Shown here in pieces: positions 43,575 through 54,489 of a stretch of DNA of 64,000 nucleotides; position 1 is the first letter of the stretch, and every line of letters starts with the position of its first letter. Source of the stretch: Isoetes taiwanensis (lineage: Eukaryota > Streptophyta > Lycopodiopsida > Isoetales > Isoetaceae); the NCBI GenBank assembly GCA_021234155.1, contig JAJEKV010000073.1, forward strand, positions 3,384,001-3,448,000, given 5' to 3'. A program made the translations under genes and the position numbers. The notes beneath the pieces are model-generated. The model was not told the origin of the DNA and did no database searches. It saw only the letters and a program-made list of their open reading frames with translations.

Positions 43575-45371
43575 CCACAGGAATGTTGGTAGCAATTTCA
43601 ATATAGCCCTCTTGTTTGTTTTGGGCTTCTTCAGCAGATTGAACTGCTTGCTGGAGCTGATGTTCCAGGTCACGGATCCTGTGCTCCTTTTCTAAGAGAA
43701 GACGTGACTGATCACGGACCCGTTTAATGGGAAGCGTGGCATGTGAAGAAGATTGCCCTGGAGTTTGGAGTCGAAGCGTGGCAATCTCAGCGTCATCTAG
43801 GACCTTTTGTTTCTGAGCCTCCGAAAGCTGAGTCTGGATGGACGTTAACTGATTGGTCAGCATGGAAATCTGAGCTTCAAGGGAGGTGAGGCGAGCGTCA
43901 CGCTCAGTGAGGTTTTGAACTTGAGTGCTGTAATTGTCACAAAGCTCTGAGTACAAGGTGTCTAGCTTAGCAATGTCTTTCTCCTTGTCACCCAGGAGGG
44001 TATCTTTGGACTTGTTCTGTTCCAATAAGTCCTGAATTGTGGTTTGGAGCTGAGCCCGATGATCCGCAAGTAGGCTGGTCCGATCCCCGAGCACTTTGAG
44101 ATCTACACGCCTGTAATAGAGCCGCGTGCTTTTTCTTGAAGTTGGGCCTCCAAAGTTTGAACATGGGCAAAGGGCAGCTTGAAGTCTCTTTGAACAAAGA
44201 TCGGAAGCCTCGGGGACGCCAACACCATTCATGAGAGCCTCCCGTGATGCTTGTAGCCGCTTGGGCCGCTTGAACATCTTGCTGGAATTTGTACAGAGCC
44301 GCCGAGGATGGGGAGGTGCAGGGCCCCATTTGCTGCCTTTGTCCGAGATTGTTGAGAGGCATGACGGGAATTGGAAGGCGCGGGTGAGGAGGAGGAAGAG
44401 GATACAAAGGATGACGCGTGGTCCGGGTGTTGAACAGACGAGGAGAAGTCCGGCATAAAGGTACAGTACTGTTGGGTTTGACGTTGGGAATGCAGAGAGC
44501 GCTGAGTGGAGGTATGGGAAGTGGAAGGGCTCGCAAGAACAGGAAGATAATGACAAATGAGTGCCTGAAGATGGCCACCCACGGAAATTTCAGAGAGAGA
44601 CAGAGGGAGGGGTAGCCCGACGCGGCGGTCTACTTTGAAGAAGGTAGAATAAGAGCCGCGGGCCAATCAACATGGAGATTGGAGTGGATGGCAGTGATGA
44701 CCATATTATAAAACGGCTTATTGATATGGGTGTTCTTGATGGAATACCCAAGCAATTTGCGCCACAGAAACTTCACAAAAGTGTCATGTGGCTTGGCAAT
44801 ATTTGTGAGGCGATGCTGGTTGGCTTGATAAGCAGGAGCACCAAACCGAAAGTGACGCCCATGTCCCCGTAAAACCAGCCCAAGAGACGTAAGGTTTTTG
44901 CAAGGGAATACGGAATACCTCGTAAATCAAATGTTGTGTAAGTAAAATGGTGGTGCCATCGACCATCAGAGCAAATCCCTCCCGGCCGCTGGACGATGTG
45001 AGCGATGAACTGCTACAATTGTTCTGATTGGGGCCGGGAGCTCCATTTTGCGTGAATTCAGAAGCTTGTGGCGTTCGCGACTTCCCGACTTGGACCAAGA
45101 AGGGCTTCAACTTAAAGGTGGGCCGAGAAAGATACAGACCAAAAAGAGTCGATCCTGGGGAGTAAGCTTGAAGTGTAGGAAGTTTGGGGCAGCCATGGCT
45201 AAGAGCCGCCGGAACATAAGGAACGGCCCGGAGAAGGCGAGAGCGAGAACGTAAGATGAAGGCGCAGATAGAAAAAAAGGTTTTAGGGCTGCAAGTGTGG
45301 GTGAAGGGGCATGATGAGGGCTTAACCTTCAACCGCTGATGATGCCAGTGGTGGCGATGCGGTTGGCGCAT
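43570..45371 (-). pseudogene. Extra ORF of outer element, N-terminal half with coiled coil
   Basis: From about 45371 the minus strand encodes, in two or three frames, a globular-looking segment (LMVDGTTILLTQHLIYEVF; later PFYNMVITAIHSNLHVDWPA). A Pro/Ser-rich stretch follows (about 44570-44290), then a long, uninterrupted heptad-like region of about 150 residues (about 44060-43610) rich in Leu, Gln, Glu and Lys (LTSLEAQISMLTNQLTSIQ). The frame then passes into the target site. With 31216-32279 it would give a protein of about 900 residues. No signal peptide or transmembrane helix was seen. It resembles structural, gag-like or motor-adaptor proteins rather than an enzyme; function unknown. Confidence 0.65.
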
Positions 45372-46177
45372 TGAAAGGCAAAATTTTGGCTAAGTCCCCA
45401 AACAAGAAGGGAGAAGCAATGAACGGTGGCGATGAGACGTGAAGGGGAATGATCTGATGTGACAGTGGCAAAAAGGATGCACATTAATGTTCGACGGGCG
45501 GAAAAGAAGGAAGGTCATTTAATCTTTGGCAACTCGGCGGGATATCATTAAAACGAAGGTGTCGGAAGGTACCATGGCTAGATATGCTACGGGAGAAAAG
45601 ATTCTCCATTTAGAAACAACCTTGCATTGCAAACCACGCTGGCTTAATTTTCTGATTGGTCCACGCCGCACGTGGAGTTCCTCGGTTGGCTATATAAGAG
45701 AAACAGGGTTGAAGCCGAGACACCCGATGGCGCCGGTATGTGTTTCGGGTTTGCATGATAACCGCACTATGTCTTCAAACCGCTTTTGGAGTGGATTATC
45801 CGCAAGATGGATTGTCCGACCTTCGGCGTTGCTGCCACAACCGTGGCATGGCGATGGACGGTGGTGTGCGTGATGGTCGAGCATCCCGATCCAAGACCAA
45901 CGGGATGGAGGTGATTCGCACCTTCGGGACCCGAGCATAATCTCTACCACATCCTGGCGATCACCCCGCCCTAACCCGAGTAGAGGGTTTTTCTTCCGAG
46001 GACTTAGTAGATAGGGCTCGAGCCCGCTTTTTTGTATATGGGGCAAGTGCCTATAGCGAAATAGTGGGTTGTGCCCACATTTTGTAAAAAAAATTCCACC
46101 TATAATATAAATATGCATTTGGTTTAGTCACTATCCGTTGTGTTTGTGTCCGAACAAAGATCCGCTTGAGTTTCACT
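45372..46177. other. Spacer in outer element with plus-strand promoter-like motifs
   Basis: Between the integrase end and the extra ORF lies about 800 bp without sense coding. On the plus strand a CACGTG G-box (45669-45674) is followed by TATATAAG (45691-45698), and AT-rich, polyadenylation-like sequence lies near 46,095. The segment 45560-46156 starts TGTCGG and ends CCGAACA, like a solo LTR, but the flanking bases (GAAGG and AAGAT) do not form a duplication. Confidence 0.35.
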
Positions 46178-47337
46178 TTTTACGTGGTATGAAATGTTTT
46201 GAGTCGAAAGCCATTAACCGATTGTAGGTAATGGAGTTCCATCTAACTCAACCAAACTGGAAAACGCCGGGTTGCACCACTTGAACAATTTGATAAGGGC
46301 CAAGCCATCGAAACTTTAGCTTACCCGCAATTTTTGTACCGAGAATCATAAAGAAGAACCAAGTCTCCTTCTTTGAATGTTTTTGTCTTCGACGCTTATC
46401 ATGTAACGATTTTTTGCAATCGTTGTCCATGAAGAACACTAATATAAGCATCCCGCCTAAGTTCATCCAACTGCTCCAATTGATAAACCCTTTCTTTAAG
46501 TGCAACAGCGGATTATGGGCTGTGAGCCGATTGAAAACGGAGAGTTGGAAGGATGTATTCAAAACCGGCATGAGAGCTTCTTGACCATAAACCAATTTGA
46601 AAGGAGTGTGACTCAGTAGCTATTTTGAAACAAGTATTGTAAGCCCAAAGAACAAAGAGGGAAGCTTGGTTTGCGGTCGGTCGCAGAAGCGCCACAAATT
46701 TTCTTGAGAATTGTGACCGAGTTTTGTTGGTGCTTTCGCCAAACCATTCCCTTTGAGGATAGTAAGGTGTGCTCTTGTGATGATGTATCGGGAGATAATC
46801 CGTCGGCTCCTTTGATGGTATGATTGATAAAATGGACACCACGATCACCGACCAGCTCAGGTGGGGCAGCCAAATCGCGTGATGATTTGTTGATAGATGA
46901 CCTTGGCCGTGTTTGCCGCAGTTGTTGTCTGTAGGCGCGCAAGCTTCCGCCCATTTGGTAGCGTGAATCGGTGAGAACTGAACGAAGCGGGCACGTGTGC
47001 CGCCAGAGGAGGATCGATGGGTCCCACAAAATCCATTCCCCATTTGCTGAAGGGGAAGCGGCGTGGCGGCCGGCGTCAAGGGAAGAGCGCCCGGGCCGTG
47101 GGCCGCCCCACACGCGGCAAGCATCACACGCGGCGAAGCGGCGTGAGCGTCTTTGAAGAGCGTGGGCCAAAAATAACCAAAGCAAGAAGGATTTTTGCGT
47201 GCCGTGGTGTCTCCATGAAAATGACCACCACCGAGCCCTTCATGGGCTTCTCGAACAATATCTGGGACCTCATGAGGGAGAACACAGCGTCGAAGGATGG
47301 TATCTTTACCCTTTTTGTAAAGATGGCCTGCCACCAT
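46178..47337 (-). pseudogene. Integrase of outer element
   Basis: The HHCC region reads REAHEGLGGGHFHGDTTARK and FGYFWPTLFKDA (about 47240-47140). The catalytic core is scattered over frames, for example ATKWAEA and STPYYPQ. The C-terminus (46595-46248) reads YGQEALMPV and then WLGPYQIVQVVQPGVFQ, the GPF/Y module of Ty3 integrases. Frame changes occur about every 100 codons. Confidence 0.8.
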
Positions 47338-47339
47338 GG

Positions 47340-49030
47340 TGTAGTCACGGACCTCACGGAGAAATTAATGTCGATGGGATTGTCGCTTGGCTTGAGAGAG
47401 CGTGCACGGCGTCCTCTGGTGGAAGAGCGTGTGAGGAGATACTGCTGAACATTTTGGAACCAATGTGGCATTGCCGTGACCAGAAAGAGTTGAGCGTTAG
47501 GAAAGGCGTCGGAGACTCCAGTGGAGGGATCATCTGTGTGGATGCGTGAAAGATAATCCGGGACAACATGAGATTTGCCCGCCTTGTGAACAATTTCAAA
47601 GGTGCAAATTCTTGCAGTATGAGGACCCAACGAGCAATGCGCCCGTGTGGGCGTGGATTTGTTGATCAAATAAAGGAGTGCTTGGTGGTCAACAAAGAAT
47701 TTGATCCGACCCGCCCAAAAGATAGTGACGGAAGCGTTGGACACGTAAAATTAAACCCAAGGCCTCACGCCGTAATTGAGTTTTTCTGCTGGCATATCGG
47801 TTTGGTTTGTCGCAGCGATCATATTCTTGAGAAAGAACGACTCCAATAGCAAACGCCGAGACATCGACATGAACATGAAAGGGCTTGTCCCATTGAGGAG
47901 GAACAAGAACCGGGGCCCGAGTAAGCAAGAGCTTCAACTCTTGAAAGCAAAGATCCGCACGGGAATTCCAAGCCCGTGTGGATTCATCACCCGTGAGTTT
48001 ATGAATGGGATCTCGCAATGGCCGCAAGTCCGGGAATGAAGGTGGAGTAATAATTGACCTTACCGGGGAAAGAGCGAAGTCTCCTTGATATTGGGCCGGT
48101 GCCGGAGCCTTGAGCACATAACCGATTTTGGCAGATCCGTGGTGATACCGCTTTACCACTCACGCGCCCCAACGTAACACCCGGTGACGAAAAGGTGCAT
48201 TTCTCTGGATTGAGACTAATCTGGGACTCATCACATTTCTCAAAGATGAGTTCCAATTTATCCAAATGGTCACCATGGAATCAGAGGCGAGAAGTCATCT
48301 TGAAAAATTTGTAAGAAGGATTTTCCTTCATAAAATCATGAAAAACGAGAGCATGATGCGTTGAAACGTTGATGGAGAGTTTGATAATCCAAAAGGAACC
48401 ACCTTGTAAGCAAAAAAGACTTGGGGGTGGTGAAAGTAGTCTTGAGTTGATCGATCAGATTCTTTGATTGAGATCCGATTGTAGCCGAAAAAACCAGCCA
48501 TGAAGGAGTACATCTCATGTCCAAAGAACCTCTTCCGTAACCAGTGCGGCGGAAGGGAAGTGGAAAATGATCACGCCCGTGGCCCGATTGAGTTTTCGGT
48601 AGTCCACGCAAACGCCGATCTTTCCATTGTGTTTGAGTGCAATGACGATGGGGCTCACCCATTCGTAATGTTTGATCTCATAGATCAAACCCGCAAAGAA
48701 GGAGTTTGTCAATTTCCGCTTGACGCGATCACTGTAATTGGGGTTGAGCCGTGCATCGCCGCTGCTAAACGGGACGCGCATCGATTTGGTAGGAATGGTG
48801 AGTTCCCCAAGGCTTTGTTGATCCCCCAAAGATCTCTCAGCTCCGTGTAAAAATGTGTTTGAACTTTTGAAGAGCGTGACAGCCCCCGTTACGATCACGG
48901 TGTCGGAAGATTTGCAAAGAATGCGACAGCCGATTGTTGCCCACGCCCACAATCTCGACTTTAGGAGTCCGAATATGGGGATAACTTCCGTGTCCCGGAC
49001 AATATGAGCAGGAGGTTGAAGCATAACAGG
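47340..49030 (-). pseudogene. Reverse transcriptase and RNase H of outer element
   Basis: RT blocks: EWVSPIVIALKHNGKIGVCV, DYRKLNRATG, FFGYNRISI, FAYKVVPFGLSNSPSTFQ, LISLNPEKC-type block, YYSTFIPGLAAIA. The YVDD box falls in a damaged stretch near 48,280 and was not seen intact. RNase H: PFHVHVDVSAFAIGVVLSQ (first Asp), REALGLILRVQRFRHYLLG, FFVDHQALLYLINK and PDYLSR. Several frame changes, mostly single-base. Confidence 0.83.
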
Positions 49031-49492
49031 ATGCGTGGCACTCTGCGTGGTGAAAAGAGAGGTTGCCGAAGTTTCATCGCTGCAGGTTGCTTCATGACAA
49101 AGATGTACATCTGGGGAGAGGCGGGAGGGTCACATCTGAAAAGTGATCAACACGTTGGATTCGATTGCAAGGAGCCGTAAGGGTCAAGCAAAGCAGCCGC
49201 GTACCGGTCCCGGATCAAGAGTCATTTCTCCCCAAGGATCAAAGATATTCGGGTAGGTAGGACGATAGAGGCGGACTTCGCAGTGGAGCCTGAAACATGA
49301 TAGATATTCCGGGCGCCCTCGGAATGCGGTTCGAGAGAGAGGGTTCAAGATGGTCAACGGAAATGATCTTGCCCGTTTCCAAGTCCATGGTGGCATTGAG
49401 GTGACCATCGGTGATGACTAACCGATCCGTGGCCCAAGAATGGATACTCTTGGCTTGGCGGAGAAAAGGTCACGCACACCAACATTTCATAA

Positions 49493-49951
49493 TCACCGGA
49501 TCTTCTCCAGCCTTCCAAACACCAAATTCAAGGGGAATCGGAGATCACCAATGTTGATGTGAAGAAGAGGCGTGACGCCTTGAGGTCGCGCGGATATGGC
49601 CATTGGCCAATTTGATGTCATATGGGGCACGCGATAGAGTTGTTTGATGCCCATTTGTTTGGCGGAGTTTATCCGTGATGAGATTGACCGCACTACCTCC
49701 GCCAATTTGAACATGATTGACTTGTTGATTGCCCACCGTGGCATGTACCGTGGGTGTAGAGGTAGCAAACAGCCCCAACCAAAACGTTCGGGAGTGGTAA
49801 TCGGTCCTTGAGAGCAGGAAAGAGTTTCAAAATTGTTGCCAAACTTAAAGGAATTTTGATTTTGGCTAGCTCCTCTTGGAGTTCCAGAGGCACATGAGAA
49901 AAAGGATCTGCTTTGGATCCACGGTGTGATGGAGGCGTGGTAAGGAAGCAA
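49493..49951 (-). pseudogene. Protease region of outer element, active-site Asp lost
   Basis: The minus strand reads NHVQIGGGSAVNLIT where the aspartic protease loop would be I-D-G-G-S-x-V-N; the catalytic Asp codon is a Gly codon (GGC) here. The neighbouring SRAPYDIKLANGHI block supports the protease assignment. Frame changes lie on both sides. Confidence 0.65.
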
Positions 49952-50067
49952 AGAACTTCTTTGAGTAGGTCAACCCCGCAGCCTATATTTGGATATGTCC
50001 GAGGCGTGGAGGTTGAGACGTGGAAGGTGCTTCTTGTCTTTGTTGAGCTCTAGTGGTGGCATGAACA

Positions 50068-52072
50068 TTAGCCAACGTCGCGGCCTTCAGCCAGCCTTGC
50101 ATGAGGTTCAAAATGCTTTGGCTTAACTTTCGCATGACATGTGGCATGAGTTTCTCCAAGTCGTGCAAAATGAACCTTTTTGTCTTCTCGCATGAGGGAT
50201 TGTGTCGACCAAAGCGCAAAGTTGCGTGCCATTGGGAATAATGGTGAAGGGCCGTGACGCCCTGGTCTGTCGTGAAACCAAACCAACCCAATTTGACGGC
50301 TGGACTGGAGGATTAAGAGCCTGAAAGATTTCTTCCCGTGCTTGTTGATCCATCCGAGGTTGATTGGCGAGTGAGCTGGTTGATATCGCGGATTGCCGAG
50401 GGCGACGTGGTGGCTTCCGAAGAACAGGTCGTGGGCCTTGTTTGCCATTGGCAATCCAGAGTTGGTAAGCCGTGAGGCGGACCGAGATGGTCTGATTTGA
50501 AGCCGAAGCCGTGACCGAACTTGTGGAAGTTGAGGACATGCCGTGGTGGTATGACCCCATTCGTGATGCTGATAACACCGAGCTTTAGAAGGATCAAAAG
50601 GAGGACGTGTGTTGGGTCCCCGTTGTGGCTCCTGTTGCCGATAGAGTTGATCGGGTTGCGCCGCATTGGTGGTCAGCCGATATTGGGCATTGTTGCCGAG
50701 GTGTGGTTTGAACTTGATAAACCCGCTTTGTTGCGGAAAGGTGTAGGATGAGTGCGAGTGCACTCTTCCGCGGCATGATTGCACATGTTGCATCGCTTAC
50801 AATGAGGCGGGCCATTGGTGGAATTGCACTCATTCGCCAAGTGGCCTTGATATTTGCGAGATATGGCACCGTGATCCGACCGCTACTTGGATGGATTGGC
50901 GCGGAGGAGGTTGGATAGCAACCGGGGAACCATGACGGTGGAATGAAAGGGAGCTCTGAAGAGCCACACCACGGAGGAAACATTGACCGATGATTTACAA
51001 GTCGATAGCCCGCTCCAAAGTCTTCTAGCAGTATTCACCATGAGTCGGATAATGGAGGAAGTCCTTGGAGAAACCGCACCAAGATCCGGCTCGTGGTTGG
51101 GTACTCCTTGAGTTTGCCGAAAGCAGAATGTGAAGTCGACCGCAAAATCCAGGCACTCGGGCTCTTGTTGAAGGTCATTGAGTTGCTTGAGATGAAGTTG
51201 ATCATCATCCGTGGTCCCATAGTGAGAAAGAAAAGCGTTCTCATTTTGACCAATCTTGTTTCCAAAGTGGCTTTTGTTGGACATGAGCCATTGATGAGGA
51301 GAGCCACGCAAAGGTGGTGGAAAAGATGTGGAATTTCAGTTGAGGTTGCGATGACCATTAAGGACAGCCAGAGCCTCAAATTCTTCCATGTGGGCCTGAG
51401 CACTTTTGGATAGGTCAGCTTAAGGGTCTGAAAGGTAGAGGTGAAAGTGCTTGGCTGGACAGGAACTGGATAGGGATTATATTAAGGTGGAGTTGGAGGT
51501 GGTATAGTGCCTGAAAGACCCTGATGAAGGGGTTGCTGAGGTGGAGGTACCGGAGGTGCCCGATCATTGGTTTTGAGGTCCATAAGGTTGTAAATCGGAA
51601 GAAGAGCGGTGGGAAATGTAGGGAAGGGAAATTCCTGGGGAGGAGCAAAAGAGACATGTGGATATCCCTGCCCACCCGGGGGAGATGATGGTTGTGAAGG
51701 CAGAGGCGTATGGCCAGATGAATGATGGATGTAGGCATGTTCGGGGGTATGAAAGTAAGGTTGAGAAGGTGGAGCCCGATAGGGCCCCGATAGTGATGAG
51801 GTGATCGAGGTCCGTGAGCAATGTTTGCACGCTTTGAGGCGGGAACCGGACGCAGACATGACACGAGGGGTGGGTGGCGCCGATCGAGCCCTAGACCCAA
51901 TGTGGCCTCCCTCAATGTCATAAGCAGATCCATACATGTCGCGAACAGCTTCCCTTCGATGATGGCGCTTCCAAGCGAGACAACCGCCCGGGGAAAGGAG
52001 TTCTTCCGGGCGTGAAGTTTTTGGACGCATATGGCGTAAGAAAAAATCGCAATCAGACCCAGCAAATGGCAT
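50068..52072 (-). pseudogene. Gag of outer element
   Basis: An ATG only two bases inside the 5' LTR opens a 196-codon frame (52072-51482) with a Pro/Ser/His-rich N-terminal region. Next comes a capsid-like segment (about 51400-51000: LRGSPHQWL, FGNKIGQNENAFL), the usual retrotransposon Gag core, and then a CCHC knuckle CKRCNMCNHAAEEC at about 50761-50802. Several frame changes. The start position leaves no room for a normal leader. Confidence 0.75.
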
Positions 52073-52074
52073 GG

Positions 52075-52667
52075 TGTTTGGGGTCGGGTTCGGGAACTCC
52101 TCGCGAAGAGCCCTCCGTGAGGACCCGCGGATCTAACAGAGAATCCTGGGACTATGTCACGCGGGATTTGCAAGAAGAGAACAAGAAGAAGAAAACAGAA
52201 CAAAAGAGAACAATGAGAGGAAAATGATAAGCTTCCTTTGATATCAATGATGAACATACATGAGCTCTCGAATTGAGAGAAGATAAAAAGAGACAAGACT
52301 CAAAACTCATCTAAAAACTCATGTCTGGCTCTACTCATATATATAGTACAATGGCCTTTGGCCCAATATAGACACTCGGATCGATCTCGGTTCGTGCTCA
52401 CTCGAAGGAGGCCTGATTTGAGGAATGCCGGGCGGTGCCTCTTGAAGTGCCTAGAATCACGCTGGGACGCCGACGACGAAAGCGGTGACGGGACCGCCAC
52501 TTGTCCGGAGCCGCCTCTTGTTGAGGGGACGCAGCTTTGATCGCGTGATCCGCCGCTGGTCTTCTCGGGGGCCTTTGACGACCGACCCCACCGGTTGTGG
52601 ATCCTTGGCCTTGACTTGGTCCGTGGAATGCATGAATAGTCCTGTACCAGGAGGCACAGGACTAACA
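52075..52667 (-). repeat. 5' LTR of outer element (593 bp)
   Basis: Partner of 30293-30887, TG...CA ends. Just inside it on the sense strand no tRNA-complementary TGG primer site was recognised; gag starts almost at once. Confidence 0.95.
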
Positions 52668-52672
52668 TAGAG
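52668..52672. repeat. Target-site duplication TAGAG (right)
   Basis: Repeats 30288-30292. Confidence 0.92.
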
Positions 52673-53921
52673 CTCTAACTTTATTTGAAGTCAAATATGT
52701 TAATGGAATAAGGATAAATAACATTACATCCTAGACATTGTATGCCAGATTCGTAAGGTGCATATAAGTGTCTATTGAGTGCAACCTTGCCCAATTAATC
52801 TTACAATGACATATGGGAAGATCCTTAAATAGGATATCCTAGACGTTACAGGGAATGAACTAGAGAACTGATCAGGCAGGGCAAAATAGCCCCGTAACTT
52901 CTGGAAAGGGGTTGCTCTCCTATTGTGTATGATGGGAGAGTGGCATCTAAAAGGGGGTAGCGACTGTTTATTAAAAACACAAGACTTTGCTAAGTGACAT
53001 GAGCATAACAAAATATCATTGATGTTGCACCTTGGCATATAGAGTCCATATGCATGCAACATTAAGCTTCTAGTGTTACAACCAATAATGGCAATATTTT
53101 GCTTCTTCAAACACTTTGTTACCATTGACAAATTGTACACCACTAATATTTTGAGACATATACAATTAAATTCAGGAATTAAGAATTGCCTGCTCAAATT
53201 AAAAGGAAGATCGGATACAATTACGATATCCATTCTGCTTCAAATCATCGCTTAAATTCAAGCTAAAGTAGCTCTTCACATTTATGATAGACAGCTTATA
53301 GAATTTCCTGATGCTATGAATACCAATGGGATGCATGATTTCATGCATGTACGTCTGATCTGTGTTCGACTTCTTCCTTTCCTCTACTGTTCTTGCTCAA
53401 TTGCTCCAAGGTTATTTGCAAAGAAAATTCTCAAATTAAACAATAGAAAGTCAACTCGTTTATGGATTAGAGAATTAGGAAACATGCACTTTTAACATCT
53501 GCAAGCTAATCCATGCTTTTTTGCAAATAACTTTGAACAGTGTCGGATCAGGGATGGGCCTGGTCAGATCACCCCCAAGCATTTGGTAAAGCACAAGTCA
53601 ACAATTTTGGTGAAGCGTAAGTCAACAATTTGGTGAAGCGTAAGTCAACAATTTTGAAGTCAACAAGCAATTTACACTAACTAATTATAATTACAATTAC
53701 TAAACAAGTGCCAAGCCAACATAACATGACTGGTGTCCAAAAAAGAATGGCCATTTGAGGATAGATATTTTTTTTTTAATGTTTTTAGAAAATAAAATTA
53801 TGGTCATTTCGAAATAATTACATTTCACTTCCTATCCTACTAAATCATTACGATTAAGATACTAATGGTACGAAAATCCTAAAATCGTAGCCTACGAAAT
53901 TAATTTCACGCCAACCTTTAT
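52673..53921. other. AT-rich spacer with short tandem repeat
   Basis: No gene recognised. 53,581-53,668 holds three to four copies of a ~25-bp unit containing AAGTCAACAATTTTGGTGAAGC. Confidence 0.5.
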
Positions 53922-54458
53922 ATGGTCGTGAAGGAGAAGCATCCTGCAATTCTCCCAAACAAGATGCCGAAGCGCTCCCGCTCCCGCTCCCGCTCTCCTT
54001 CCCCTGCCCCTCGCCCTTCGAAACACCAGGAATTAATTTCCTTATCTTTGCCAGAGCTCTTCGCCAGTTATGGCATAGGTTCTTGGCTAATTCCTGTGCA
54101 GGAGCTCAAAGAAGACCTTCATGAAATTTCCGAAACCAATTCTGTTGAAAGCCCCGAGCCTTCTGATGATTCCAGCAGCAGTGATTACTCTTCTTCTGAG
54201 CTTTCTTCTGAGGTGGATTCTTCAGAAGTGGATTCCTCTGACGTGGATTCTTCCGACATGCAGCAGTATGATTCAGAAGATGAGGTCTGGAGCGAATCTT
54301 CGGGAACCAGCGAAGAAGAAGAGCCGGACCCAGAAGAAGAAGAGAATTTTTTTGAGTTTCAAAATTGGCTGGAAAGTAAGTAGCATGCTTTTCATTTTTT
54401 GCTTTCTTTTCGATAGAGCTCTCTAATTTTGTGAATTTTTCTTACAGATGAGGCCTGA
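53922..54458 (+). CDS. Small acidic Ser/Glu-rich protein with Arg-Ser N-terminus, one intron
   Basis: Exon 1 starts at ATG 53922 (or the internal ATG at 53964, which directly precedes the basic KRSRSRSRSPSPAPRPSK segment). It runs through a hydrophobic patch (LISLSLPELFASYGIGSWLI) into a long Ser/Asp/Glu tract. A consensus intron follows: GTAAGT at 54376 and a T-rich TTTCTTACAG ending at 54447. Splicing would give a 154-residue protein ending WLENEA. The RS-like head suggests a nuclear location signal and the tail an acidic interaction surface, but no family is recognised. It may be a host gene, a captured exon, or part of an unknown element. Composition is strongly biased and homology would be hard to judge. 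Confidence 0.5.
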
Positions 54459-54489
54459 AGACCCTTAAGACAGGCTTTGCTTTTTCTTT

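Larger units (their letters stand above)
30293..52667 (-). mobile_element. Outer Ty3/gypsy LTR retrotransposon, interrupted by a nested element
   Basis: Two ~595-bp LTRs begin TGTTTGGGG and end GGACTAACA, and the whole is flanked by the 5-bp duplication TAGAG. Transcription runs on the minus strand, so the right LTR is the 5' LTR. Internal order in sense direction: gag (52072-50068), protease (about 49951-49493), reverse transcriptase and RNase H (about 49024-47340), integrase (about 47337-46178), a spacer, then an extra coiled-coil ORF (from 45371). That ORF is split by the inner element inserted at 43570/32279 and resumes to 31216. Without the insert the element is about 11.08 kb. Frames are broken frequently. 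Confidence 0.93.

Noticed and set aside
43267-44556. 429-codon minus-strand open frame as a single gene
   Set aside because: It runs from the inner element's LTR across the insertion point into the outer element's coiled-coil ORF; only the part right of 43570 belongs to one gene.
31216-45371. Retroviral-type envelope gene
   Set aside because: Position fits, but no signal peptide, transmembrane helix or cleavage site was seen; the dominant feature is a coiled coil.
45560-46156. Definite solo LTR
   Set aside because: Ends look right but the flanking five bases differ (GAAGG and AAGAT), so it stays a hypothesis.
46971-47448. Plus-strand open frames at 46.97-47.55 kb
   Set aside because: They are antisense to integrase and RNase H of the outer element and Arg/Gly-rich only because of local GC content.
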